Below, piece by piece: positions 38,101 through 45,535 of a DNA stretch of 64,000 nt. Where the stretch lies: contig NC_067296.1 of NCBI RefSeq assembly GCF_020740795.1, positions 3,015,001 to 3,079,000 of the forward strand, in the 5' to 3' direction. The translations under genes and the position numbers were made by a program. Each line of letters starts with the position of its first letter. Position 1 is the first letter of the stretch. This stretch comes from Apus apus (taxonomy: Eukaryota; Chordata; Aves; Apodiformes; Apodidae). The notes below the pieces were generated by a model. The model made no database searches. It was not told where the DNA came from and was given only the letters and a program-made list of their open reading frames with translations.

Positions 38101-39725
38101 CCAGAGCTAGGCTGGGGGAAATATGTTCCTTTCTGTAGCAGGGTAGCCCCCCTAGTCACATTTACACCAGCCACAGATGGGGGGGACTCTTCAACTGCAC
38201 AAAATCACTGAAAGCAGCACAGTTGTTCATTGTTAGAGCATCTGGTATTTTTATTGCAATGATAGTAAGACTTCTCCAGCTGCTCTGCTGAAGAGACTCC
38301 CCATAATCCAAGTTACTGCATCCCCACAAGAAATACAATTAATTTTACCTCTGTACTGCCATAAACAGTCATACCCACTCAACATAAATGCCTGATAGTT
38401 CCAGGGAAATGGCAGAATCAGCTTGGGGACACAGCTGAAGTGCCAGCTGAGCTAGTTCTGCAGGGGAGCATTAGTTCTGGATCTCTGGTGAAACCCTTTT
38501 TGCATCCATATAAAAATGTCAAGTTTCACGTGGCTTTTAACACTAGTAAATACTCTGTTAAAAAAAAAAATACATCCTTCAGATAGGGCTGGAAGATAAC
38601 TTTTCTTCCCAAAGGTAGCATAGAGAAGCCAGCCTTTGAGAGTGCCACAGCATTACCTATGTTCAAGTGCAAGGAATCAATATATAAGCTCAGGTTTTAG
38701 AAGAACCTGTTTGCCACAGCAGTGGAATCTTGCCAGATCCACAAAACATGAATAAAAGGAGATCTGAGGTTCATTTGCTTTGTGCTGTTGGATGTTAGCT
38801 GCTCCTCATCCCATGTCTCTACCTACATCTACCTGCTTCACGAGGGAACTGTAGCACCTGCCTCAGTGCCCTCTGACTGCTCTTAGCAGGTCTGACTGCA
38901 AAGGGAGAGCTGGAAGTCAAAAGCTCCTCACTACTGCTCTGGGCCATTTCAGTGCATTCCAGGATGGGCAGAGACACCCCACGACACAGCTCTTCTCAAA
39001 CACAAGGACAGCAAACACCTGCTCTACCCTATGTGAAGGTTAAAGCCTCTCAGGTTTTACCATGTTTTAATCGACCTCAGCAGAAACCACCACCATTTGT
39101 ACACCCTGATGTGAAACATACACAGATTCTGTACCAGAATAAAACCAGAAATCTACCAGTAAAAAGCGACTTTGTCTCCAAGCTTCTTCTCGTTGACATT
39201 CCTGTCCAGGAGGTTGTAGCAGATGTTGGTGGTCGCCCCTTTCATCCACTCAATGAAGATCTTCCCCTTGGTCACATCGAAGTTGTACCTCAGAAAGGGT
39301 CCCGTGTGCTGGCTCTTCCAGTAAAACTCTTTCGCGATCTCACCCCAAAATTCTGCCAAGGCAACGGGGGGGGGGGGTCAGATCTTGTGACCCAGAAACG
39401 GGCAGACGGCAAAGAAGGCCCTCGGGGGCAGCCCCCACGTCCCTGCTCCCCACCGGCAGCCCGGACACCCTTCCCCACCCGCCCGGCACCCCCCGAAGGA
39501 AGCGGCAGCTCCTTGCGGGGACAGCTCCTGGCGGGAACGGCGGCCCCGCCGCTCGCCGGCCCCGCCGCGGGCCTCTCCCGCGGGCTCGAGCGGGCGCTCA
39601 CCGTGCGGCTCCTCCACGGAGCGCTGGTACAGGCGCTGGTAGTGAGGCAGCGAGGGGACGTGAGCCGCGGGCAGCAGCTCGGGCCGCGGCCGGTACAGCC
39701 CGGCCGGCTCCTCGGGCAGCACCAT
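11004..39725 (-). CDS. ACSS2: Acetyl-CoA synthetase, cytoplasmic/nuclear (ACSS2), complete, 18 coding exons
   Basis: ACSS2 makes acetyl-CoA from acetate, ATP and CoA through an acetyl-AMP intermediate. It serves lipid synthesis in the cytosol and histone acetylation in the nucleus. Eighteen coding exons were traced from the ATG at 39723-39725 to the TAG at 11004-11006. They sum to 2052 bases, 683 residues plus stop; human is 701, the gap lying mostly at the N-terminus. All phases close. Landmarks are the P-loop [11 protein letters not shown] (297-307), the acetate-pocket motif TFWQTETGGH (446-455), YYVTGDG (529-535), the hinge [11 protein letters not shown] (548-558) and the catalytic loop with Ser641 and Lys643 (human Ser659 and Lys661). 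There is no mitochondrial transit peptide, unlike ACSS1. The gene starts in a CpG island and is convergent with GSS. Intron 2 is very long. Confidence 0.98.
11302..11376 (-). CDS. ACSS2: ACSS2 exon 17, residues 617-641
   Basis: Acceptor TTTTGCAG, donor GTGAGT. It encodes [19 protein letters not shown] and then LPKTRS. Ser641 corresponds to the AMPK site Ser659 of human ACSS2. It ends with one base of the Gly642 codon. Confidence 0.97.
11377..12164 (-). other. ACSS2: ACSS2 intron 16
   Basis: About 0.8 kb. No repeat or gene recognised. Confidence 0.75.
12165..12341 (-). CDS. ACSS2: ACSS2 exon 16, residues 558-616
   Basis: Acceptor CCTTGCAG, donor GTAGCA. It encodes [19 protein letters not shown], then [20 protein letters not shown], ending MDELKKQ. 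This is the C-terminal AMP-binding-enzyme domain. Confidence 0.97.
12342..12958 (-). other. ACSS2: ACSS2 intron 15
   Basis: About 0.6 kb. A sequence near 12818-12840 ('cccccataaagcaaggtg') recurs at 12870-12890, a short direct duplication. Nothing else is seen. Confidence 0.7.
12959..13027 (-). CDS. ACSS2: ACSS2 exon 15, residues 535-557
   Basis: Acceptor TTTTTAG, donor GTAAGA. It encodes [19 protein letters not shown] and then NVS, the hinge between the two enzyme domains. Confidence 0.97.
13175..13283 (-). CDS. ACSS2: ACSS2 exon 14, residues 499-534
   Basis: Acceptor CCCATCAG, donor GTAAGG. It encodes [18 protein letters not shown], then [17 protein letters not shown] with the conserved YYVTGD motif. 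Confidence 0.97.
13284..14004 (-). other. ACSS2: ACSS2 intron 13 with CR1 insertion
   Basis: About 0.7 kb, nearly half of it CR1 (13523-13830). Confidence 0.85.
13523..13830 (-). mobile_element. CR1 LINE 3' fragment
   Basis: The plus strand begins 'tcatagaatcatacaatc' then 'ggtttgggttggaag' style sequence, the reverse complement of the CR1 3' end, and runs through 'ccaccagcccaggttgct'. Nearly identical over its middle to the copy at 30391-30675, so of the same subfamily. Confidence 0.93.
14005..14085 (-). CDS. ACSS2: ACSS2 exon 13, residues 472-498
   Basis: Acceptor CATGGCAG, donor GTAAAG. Encodes [18 protein letters not shown] and then LEGEAEGYL. Matches human except V for A in GVVP. Confidence 0.97.
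14086..14396 (-). other. ACSS2: ACSS2 intron 12
   Basis: A 311 bp GC-rich intron. Nothing is recognised in it. Confidence 0.8.
14397..14453 (-). CDS. ACSS2: ACSS2 exon 12, residues 453-471
   Basis: Acceptor TTTCTGCAG, donor GTGAGT. Exactly 19 codons: [19 protein letters not shown]. It completes the acetate-pocket motif begun in exon 11. Confidence 0.97.
14454..14901 (-). other. ACSS2: ACSS2 intron 11
   Basis: About 0.45 kb with no repeat or gene recognised. Confidence 0.75.
14902..15034 (-). CDS. ACSS2: ACSS2 exon 11, residues 408-452
   Basis: Acceptor CTCTGCAG, donor GTGAGT. It encodes [20 protein letters not shown], then [20 protein letters not shown] and QTET. It contains the adenine-pocket GTVGEPI. 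Confidence 0.97.
15035..15561 (-). other. ACSS2: ACSS2 intron 10
   Basis: About 0.5 kb. Nothing recognised. Confidence 0.75.
15562..15695 (-). CDS. ACSS2: ACSS2 exon 10, residues 364-407
   Basis: Acceptor CCTCTCAG, donor GTGAGT. It encodes [18 protein letters not shown], then [19 protein letters not shown] and DEPVKK. Confidence 0.97.
15696..16566 (-). other. ACSS2: ACSS2 intron 9
   Basis: About 0.9 kb. I see no repeat or gene. Confidence 0.75.
16567..16737 (-). CDS. ACSS2: ACSS2 exon 9, residues 307-363
   Basis: Acceptor CCTCCTAG, donor GTAAGT. Exactly 57 codons. It begins [19 protein letters not shown] and ends [14 protein letters not shown], with [13 protein letters not shown] between. 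Confidence 0.97.
16970..17107 (-). CDS. ACSS2: ACSS2 exon 8, residues 261-306
   Basis: Acceptor TTTTCCCAG, donor GTATGT. Exactly 46 codons. It carries the ATP-binding P-loop [13 protein letters not shown] at its end and starts [15 protein letters not shown]. Confidence 0.97.
17108..20177 (-). other. ACSS2: ACSS2 intron 7
   Basis: About 3.1 kb. I found no counterpart of the optional 13-residue human segment used between these exons, and no interspersed repeat I can name. Open frames here look like chance. Confidence 0.65.
20178..20292 (-). CDS. ACSS2: ACSS2 exon 7, residues 222-260
   Basis: Acceptor CTCCTGCAG, donor GTGTGT followed by a G-rich stretch. Encodes [20 protein letters not shown] and then a variable part ending [13 protein letters not shown]. 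Matches human CCIVVKHLG and SPPIKRSCPDVQ. Confidence 0.95.
20293..21865 (-). other. ACSS2: ACSS2 intron 6 with CR1 insertion
   Basis: About 1.6 kb, including a CR1 fragment at 20768-21000. AT-rich unique sequence follows it. Confidence 0.8.
20768..21000 (-). mobile_element. CR1 LINE 3' fragment
   Basis: The plus strand begins 'tagaatcatagaatcacag' then the 'tttgggttggaagg' motif, continuing through 'ccaggttgctccaagccc' and 'gaagaattccctctcaatg'. This is the reverse complement of a CR1 3' end. The right border is approximate. Confidence 0.92.
21866..21941 (-). CDS. ACSS2: ACSS2 exon 6, residues 197-221
   Basis: Acceptor ATGTTGCAG, donor GTAAGT. It encodes [20 protein letters not shown] and then KCKD. 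Human has AFYRGEKLVNLKELADEALQ. Confidence 0.96.
21942..22729 (-). other. ACSS2: ACSS2 intron 5
   Basis: About 0.8 kb. Nothing recognised. Confidence 0.75.
22730..22802 (-). CDS. ACSS2: ACSS2 exon 5, residues 173-196
   Basis: Acceptor CTCTGTCAG, donor GTACAA. It encodes [20 protein letters not shown] and then LITA, matching human [20 protein letters not shown]. Confidence 0.96.
23078..23181 (-). CDS. ACSS2: ACSS2 exon 4, residues 138-172
   Basis: Acceptor CCTCCACAG, donor GTAGGA. It encodes [20 protein letters not shown] and then [14 protein letters not shown]. Confidence 0.97.
23182..23707 (-). other. ACSS2: ACSS2 intron 3
   Basis: About 0.5 kb without a recognised feature. Confidence 0.75.
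23708..23799 (-). CDS. ACSS2: ACSS2 exon 3, residues 107-137
   Basis: Acceptor CCTTTTCCAG, donor GTAGGC. Encodes [20 protein letters not shown] and then [10 protein letters not shown]. Human has EGNEPGETTQITYHQLLVQV. Confidence 0.96.
28828..28848. repeat. A21 run inside ACSS2 intron 2
   Basis: A plus-strand poly(A) run followed by a few more A after one G. No matching retroposed gene was seen upstream of it. Confidence 0.85.
28993..29130 (-). mobile_element. CR1 LINE 3' fragment (short)
   Basis: The plus strand reads 'cacagaatcattctggttgg' then 'aagatcatcaagtccaatc' and a CR1-like 'ccaagcaccacatctt' end. It belongs to a CR1 subfamily different from the copies at 13.5 and 30.4 kb. Confidence 0.85.
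30391..30675 (-). mobile_element. CR1 LINE 3' fragment
   Basis: The plus strand carries 'gactggttgggttggaagg' and a long stretch nearly identical to the copy at 13523-13830, through 'ccagggatggggcagcca' and 'cccttgtcctctcactg'. Minus orientation. Confidence 0.92.
32362..32724 (-). mobile_element. Decayed CR1-type reverse transcriptase segment
   Basis: The minus strand encodes [20 protein letters not shown] followed by [14 protein letters not shown], then a gap and [15 protein letters not shown]. This follows the CR1 ORF2 order in which a KLDxxKSxGPDGIHPRVL block is followed by a GNYRPVSLTSxPGKVME block. The intervening part is scrambled and conserved positions have changed, so it is a fossil, not a working enzyme. 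Confidence 0.65.
38030..38130. mobile_element. Possible ancient MIR-like SINE remnant
   Basis: A stretch containing 'cagtgaggcaggagatgcc' and 'gcccaaggtcagggacagag' followed by 'ccagagctaggctg' resembles the MIR core and tail. The match is short and made by eye. Confidence 0.3.
39157..39352 (-). CDS. ACSS2: ACSS2 exon 2, residues 42-106
   Basis: Acceptor CTTGGCAG preceded by a C12 run; donor GTAGAT. It encodes [19 protein letters not shown], then [19 protein letters not shown] and ends [10 protein letters not shown]. Nearly identical to human. Confidence 0.98.
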
Positions 39726-39935
39726 GGCGGGGCGCCGGCGGCTCTGGGCGGGCGAGCGGCGGCCGAGCCCGCTTCACAGCGGCGCGGGGCCGGAGGCGGG
39801 GCCGGCGGGGCCGCCCTCATGGAGGAGGGGGCTCCGCGCCGGGCCCGCCCGCTGCGGCGGGAGCAGCGCAGCCCGGCAGGCCGCTCGGCCCCGGGCGGGA
39901 AGCGTGTCCGTGTCGGCGGCGCGGTCCCGTCAGCC
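39360..39935. promoter_or_regulatory. ACSS2: CpG island and promoter of ACSS2
   Basis: Dense CG dinucleotides run from intron 1 through exon 1 into the upstream flank. GC boxes (GGGCGGG-type) lie at about 39746, 39795 and 39893. No TATA box is evident, as is typical for a housekeeping promoter. The island ends abruptly at the CAGCCATG minisatellite. Confidence 0.85.
39602..39725 (-). CDS. ACSS2: ACSS2 exon 1 with start codon, residues 1-41
   Basis: The ATG lies in a strong GCCATGG context. It encodes [20 protein letters not shown] and then [20 protein letters not shown] and H, and the AHVPSL and RSVEEP blocks match human. It lacks the Gly/Arg-rich stretch that lengthens the human N-terminus. 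Donor GTGAGC. Confidence 0.95.
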
Positions 39936-40620
39936 GTGTCCCCCCTCAGCCATGTCACCCCCTCAACCATGTCATCCCCTCAGCCATGTCCCCCTCAGCC
40001 ATGTCCTCCCCTCAGCCGTGTCCCCCCTCAGCCATGGCCCCCTCAGCCGTGTCCTCCCTCAGCCATGTCCCCCTTGTCAGCCATGTCCTCCCCTCAGCCA
40101 TGTCCCCCCTCAGCCATGTCCTCCCCTCAGCCATGTCACCCCCTCAGCCATGTCCCCCCTCAGCCATGACAAGCCCGCTCAGCCATGGCCCCCCCTGTCA
40201 GCCATGTCACCCCCTCAACCATGTCCCCCCCTCAGCCATGTCCCCCCTCAGCCATGTCACCCCCCCAGCCATGACCACCCCCTCATCCATGTTTGCCCCC
40301 ACCCATCATGTCCCCCCTCAGCCATGGCCCCCCTGTCAGCCATGTCATCCCCTCAGCCATGTCACCCCCTCAACCATGTCCCCCCCGTCAGCCATGGCCC
40401 CCCCTCAGCCATGGCCCCCCTGTCAGCCATGTCATCCCCTCAGCCATGTCACCCCCTTAGCCATGACCACCCCCTCATCCATGTTTGCCCCCACCCGCCA
40501 TGTCCCCCCTGTCAGCCATGACAAGCCCCCCCAGCCACGTCCCCCCCGTCAGCCATGTCCCCCCTCTCAGCCGCCTCCTCCTGTCAGTGTTCTCTCCCTG
40601 TCAACCTCGTCACACCCGTC
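39935..40620. repeat. CAGCCATG minisatellite next to the ACSS2 promoter
   Basis: Several dozen head-to-tail copies of about 15-18 bp, consensus CAGCCATGTCCCCCCT, degrading to the right. A longer segment beginning 'agccatgaccaccccctca' recurs 192 bp apart (40267 and 40459), showing a higher-order unit. The minus strand is G-run rich and could form G-quadruplexes. Long open frames through it on the plus strand are repeat artefacts. Confidence 0.95.
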
Positions 40621-43600
40621 ACGCCCATTAGTGGTGTCTTCTCCTGTCAGCTATGAGCTCCTTGTCGGCCCTGTCCCCTCCGTCACTGCTGTCTCCTCTC
40701 AGCCGTGTCGCCTCCGTCCCCCTGCCAGCCCGTGTTCCCCCATCATCAGCCACGTTCCTCCACGCCAGCCGTGGTTCCTCCATGAGTGGCACTGCCCTGT
40801 CAGGAGCGTCTCCCTCACCAGCCGTGTCCCCTCAGGGCCAGGTGCAGGGGAACAGCCCAAGGTGCCATCCCAGAGACCCACCTCAGTAGCCCCAAAACAG
40901 GCCCAGAGGCCACAGCCATGCTGGGTGCCTGGGTCCTATAGAAAGCAACCTTCATTTTGACTCATGACACTCTGCTTCCACTGACTTTTTTCACTAAGCG
41001 GGCAGTAAAATGCTGGAGCAGGAGCCCAGAGTGGTGGTGGGGTCTCAGCCTTTGGAGACTGTCAAAACTCAACCAGACAAGACCCTGAGCAACCAGCCCT
41101 GTTGGAGCAGGAGGGCTGAGCCTGGAGTCTCCCGAGGGATCGATGCGATGATGCGAGTCTCTGGTCTCAGAGGCAGGAGTTGCCTATGGTGGTACCTCCT
41201 GCAGCATCCCCCATTCTTGGCTCATCCCTCTTATTTTGCGTTGAGCTGGGCTGCCCTGATATGGCGTTGCCTAAGCAAGGCTGTTGAGACCTTCAGCACC
41301 TCTTCTGCACTGGGGAATGTCACCCCTGGAAGTGAAGCTCCACTGCGCCCAGGGCTGCACTTGCTCTGGAGCCGTAAGCAATTTTTGTGGTGGTTTGGGC
41401 TGGGGCCAAGGAGCACTGAAAAGATTAAAGTCCATAACCTTGAATTTGGCACAGTATTCCTCAGGCTGGAGAGCAGTGGCCTGGTATCAGCTAGCAGGTA
41501 CAGCCCATTCCAGGGTCTTTGGTGTTTTCCATGGTTTAAAGGTCCCTGGGAGCACTGCCTTGCTGTACACTGCAGGAGCTGCACACCTGTGGTGATCATT
41601 GTCTGCCACTCCATGCAATGTTCTCATCATCAAAGAGGCCAGAAACAGTTCTTCTACAGACAAAAGTGGCTGCTGCTGGTGTGTATTTTGTAGTCATGGT
41701 GCTCCCTCGTTATAAAAGGCAGCTCCTTGCTCTGGTATTATACTGCTGGCTGCCCACACTCCTTGAGGGCAAAGTTTCTTTGTTGACTCCATTTGGGAGG
41801 ACATAGCTAGTTTCCCCCAAGGAGAAACCCAGGAATAGTTCAGATGATACCTCCCTCCACGGGCTGCTTTCTGAGGGCAGCATCGCTCCAGAGATGCTTT
41901 TTACACCTCTCCAACAGGACCTCAGCAGGCTTTACACCCCAAGCTGGTCAGCTGCCCTCGCATGACACTGCAGCACGTGTAACAAAGCTTCCTTCTTCAT
42001 CTGCTGTGAAATCACTGTCCTGGGAAGCTTCACTGTGGTCTCATATTATTTGTTATTAATCAAAAATCACAAGAAGGAGTGGTTAGCTTTCATGGTGCAG
42101 GGACTCAATCTCTCCTACTAAACCACACAGATGTAGGTGAAGTCTCCCACACAAATCCATGCCCCATCGTAGCCCATTCCCTGCTGGAGCTGCAGCCTGG
42201 GACCACCAGGGTCTGAGCCCAGGGTTGCTCCATGGGCAGATGCATTATGGATACAGCCCAAGGTGTTTCCCTCCTCCAGTTTCCCTGTTACATAAAGACA
42301 TTTCTGAAAAAGCCAGTTTGGGCCTGCAGCCCGAGCTCCCTGGTGTGGGTAGCTCTGAAGGCCCCCAGGAGCTGTTGGAGCTGCACCCCTCCAGCACTCC
42401 CCTTGGAGTTGTGGCCCAAGCACAGCCCCATGATTTTTGGCACACCCATGGCACAGTTTTTAATAACCCCAACTGGAAAGCACACTGATCCTCTCAAGGG
42501 GGACAAGCTCAACATTTCTACAGTCCTTCAGAAGCCACCTCAAAGCAAGTATTTTCAATCACAAGTTGCCAGCCCTTAGTTTCAGTAGCTCCCACCTCAT
42601 GAATTTTGCATTTACAGGCAGGGCTTGGCAGCTCCCTAACAAACCTTCTGCCTCCTCACATGCCAAGAAGGGCTCTGTAGTTCACCCCACTACTGGGAAA
42701 GGGCTTCCTCACTCCCCCTGTCACGGGATGGGTGCCCCAGAGCCAACGAAGGGAGGGTTTGCAGATCTGGGAGGCAACCCCTGGTTTCCTTCCAATTGGC
42801 CTTTTGCTTTGATTTGTCCAGCTCAAATTCTCCACCAGGCTCAGTGACAGCATGATTTCTCTCCAGCAACTGGTGCCTGCTGTGGGTAGGATGTACTGAG
42901 CCATGAAGCCAGGGCAGCACCATGTCCCACCAGCTTGTCAGCTGTCCCCCATCCAGCACAGCTCACTATGGGCTGCCACAGCCAGGGGATTCTGTTGTTT
43001 CAGCTGTTCACAGCTGCCTGGTGGGGAGAAGCAGCATCATCTCTGACCTGCAAAGAGGAAAACTCAGGATAGCCTCCAGGATGTGTTTTCCCATGCTCTC
43101 TCCTTTTGCAGGAGCCCTGATAACCCTCCAAGTGCCTGTGTACACGGCTGCCAACTGCTTAGTTTGTACCATCAGCCAGACTCTCCATGGCACAAACATA
43201 ACCCTTCTCAAACTCCCATTTCAGTGCTCCACAGGTGAACTGTGGATAGATCCAGGCCTTCCTTCAGTGCTTTTATAGGCTCTAGGGAAAGGCCTCCTGC
43301 TGCATGACCATGCTTTGCTCCTCCAGCTCCCTCCACCCCAGGCAGCTTGCATTTAACTGGGCTCCTGTCCTGGGAGCTGCTGTGTGGTGGGGCTGGGTGC
43401 TGCAGGGTTTGCTCCAAGCTTGGATCCCAGCTCTTCTCCTGAATCACCAGGCAGCCCTGGAAAACCAGCTGCATTTTGGGCCCTTCGCTTCCTCTTCCTT
43501 TAAAGGAATAAAGCACATCAAGGGTAAATGTTAATACATATTAAGGTCTCTTGTAGGAACTCAGAGGGTCAAAGAAGAGATACGTGGTGCCTTGCTCACA

Positions 43601-44639
43601 GTCTGCTCTAGGTGGTCTGGAGACAGATGTTCTAAGGCAGCACCTGCAGTGGCTCAGCAGCTGTGGTGGGACTCTTCCCTGCACCTTCCCTGACATGAAA
43701 GACCTCAGTCTTGCTGGGGGTGGGCAAAAGAAACTGGAAAATCAGAACCAGTCCATCTGTCTCAGGGCTGCTGCACAGTGGGGTGAGCAAGAGGCAACAA
43801 GGGTCAGCCTGGGGTCTGGCCAGTGCTGGCAAAGGGGTGTGCTCAAGGTTGGCTGCCTTAAAATGAGCCTGTGGTGCTCCTGCCCCACAGGTACCCGTGC
43901 TGGCCCTTGTGTGAGAGCTGACCCCTCAAGTGAGCAGCAGGACAGCTGGCAGAGCACTTGGGGCTGGGATGGCTGGTGCCATCCCAGGCTGCAGGCTCAA
44001 ATGTGCCTTGCAGGGACAGAAAGGGAAGGCAGCATGCAGCACCACCACCACTGTGCCACTGGCTGTGCCACTGGCATCCCCCTTGTCCCATGTGCCATGG
44101 CACCGTGCAGACTCAAGCAGTGTGGATCCCCAGAGGGGGAGCAGAGAGGGCATGGTGAGCCAGAGGAGATGGGGTGGGAGGATGGGACCGGGCTGTGGAT
44201 CTTCCTGCTGGGTTTTTGCATGCTAGTTTCCAGCACACAGCCAGGCTGGGCAGCCCTTCCCCTGTGCTGAATGAATCAGCACCCAGCAGGGTTAAACACT
44301 GATGGAGCACATCTCCCCACTGATGACACTCCTCCTCTGCCTGTTGGCTGCAGAGGAAATTGTAATCAGCACCGTGATAACAGGCTTCCAGTCCTGCTGG
44401 GAGTTATCAGTTCCTTTGTTTGGAAATGTGACTGCTCCATACCAACAGGGCTCAGGGTTCTGACACATGCAGGCTTCACAGCCCTGTGGCTCAAGCGGGC
44501 TCCAGCCACCTGCTCCCAGCTATTGGGGTATCGGGGTGTTAAAACACACCAGCTTGTGCTAAACACAAGGGTCAAACCCGAGCTCTTTCATTCCTGCCTC
44601 TCCTGTCACTGGGAGGGAGACCTCTGAATTTCAGGCTGG
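40621..44639. other. Intergenic sequence upstream of ACSS2
   Basis: About 4 kb. Apart from a CR1 fragment at 41000-41140 and a pair of GATA motifs near 44375-44409, I recognise nothing. Open frames up to about 230 codons show no family resemblance. Confidence 0.6.
41000..41140 (+). mobile_element. CR1 LINE fragment, diverged
   Basis: It contains 'caaaactcaaccagacaag' and 'ccctgagcaaccagccctg' followed by 'gttggagcaggagggctgag', the CR1 segment just before its 3' end. More diverged than the intronic copies. Confidence 0.7.
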
Positions 44640-44935
44640 TTTAAGCTTCAAAGAGCTGACGAATATCAGAGCCTGGTAATTTAGCACTCTGCAGAGTACA
44701 GACAAGATATTCATAATAATTTTACATGTAGATGAGCTAGTAACGCAATCAGGGTTATAAATCAAACCCAGGAGATGATAGTGCTGCTGCCTGAGCTTTC
44801 TGAGCGATTTAGCCAGGAGGAAATGCCTGTCTCTCTCCTAGCTGGGGCAAATTAACCTTATAAAGATGCACACTCCTCTCCCAGCGGATCATTTGTTTAC
44901 TCGGGCTCTGCTGGCTGCTGCTATTTTCATTCTAG
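44640..44935. promoter_or_regulatory. Candidate conserved non-coding element
   Basis: A sharply AT-richer block in a GC-rich neighbourhood, with repeat-free, factor-site-like words such as 'ttgtttact' (forkhead-like), 'ttcataataattttac' and 'ggggcaaattaacctt'. No open frame of note. The call rests on composition only, with no alignment. Confidence 0.3.
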
Positions 44936-45336
44936 AAGAGGGGGCCAGCCCGGTAGAGGTTCAGCAGCAGCCCAGGCTGCAGAGAAAGGGACATGGGGTG
45001 CAGGAGAGATGGTGCCTTCAGCAGCATTGGAGGAGGTTGGGTTTAAGTAACGGGCTTCCCCTGTGGCTTCTGAGCTGTCCCCAGGCTTCAGAGCGCGTCC
45101 TTGCACACTGCAACACGCAGCCACCTTCTCTTGCCCCTGTGTCATTGAGCAGAAGGAGGTAGCTGGAGCCCTGGGGCGCTCAGCGGCGGTGGAAGAGGGT
45201 CCTGCCTGCGCTTGGGGTAGCAGAGGCAGGAGCTGGGGCAGGCAGGCAGGCAGGCGTGCCCTCTGCTGCTGAGCTGCCCGCTGTGCAGCGCTGCTGGGCC
45301 AGGGACCGCGGGGGCAGCCGCGCTCGGTCCCCAGCG

Positions 45337-45535
45337 CCAGCAACGCGGGGTCTGCAGTGGCAGCGATGTGGGGTCTGCAGTGATGACAATGCAGGTCCCA
45401 ACATGCCAGCGACACAGGGCACATGGTGACAGTGATGTGGAGTCTGAGGTGGCAGCAGTGCAGGGGCTGCGGTGGCAGTGGTCAGTGTCTGAGGTGGCAG
45501 CAGTGCAGGCTGCAGTGCCTGTGATGCAGGCATGA
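45337..45535. repeat. Imperfect repeat, GGTGGCAGCAGTGCAGG-like units
   Basis: Several degenerate units of about 24-30 bp built on 'ggtctgcagtggcagcgat' and 'gtctgaggtggcagcagtg'. GC-rich, borders approximate. Confidence 0.6.

Larger units (their letters stand above)
23800..39156 (-). other. ACSS2: ACSS2 intron 2 (15.4 kb)
   Basis: By far the longest intron in the window and more than half of the gene. It holds CR1 fragments at 28993-29130 and 30391-30675, a decayed CR1 reverse-transcriptase segment at 32362-32724, an A21 run at 28828-28848 and a possible old MIR-like SINE near 38030-38130. The rest is unique-looking AT-richer sequence without a recognisable gene, though enhancers could lie here. 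Confidence 0.85.

Noticed and set aside
38952-40960. Plus-strand open frames of 265-405 codons near the ACSS2 promoter
   Set aside because: They run antisense through ACSS2 exons 1-2 and then through the CAGCCATG array, giving SAMSPLSH-type repeats. No known family.
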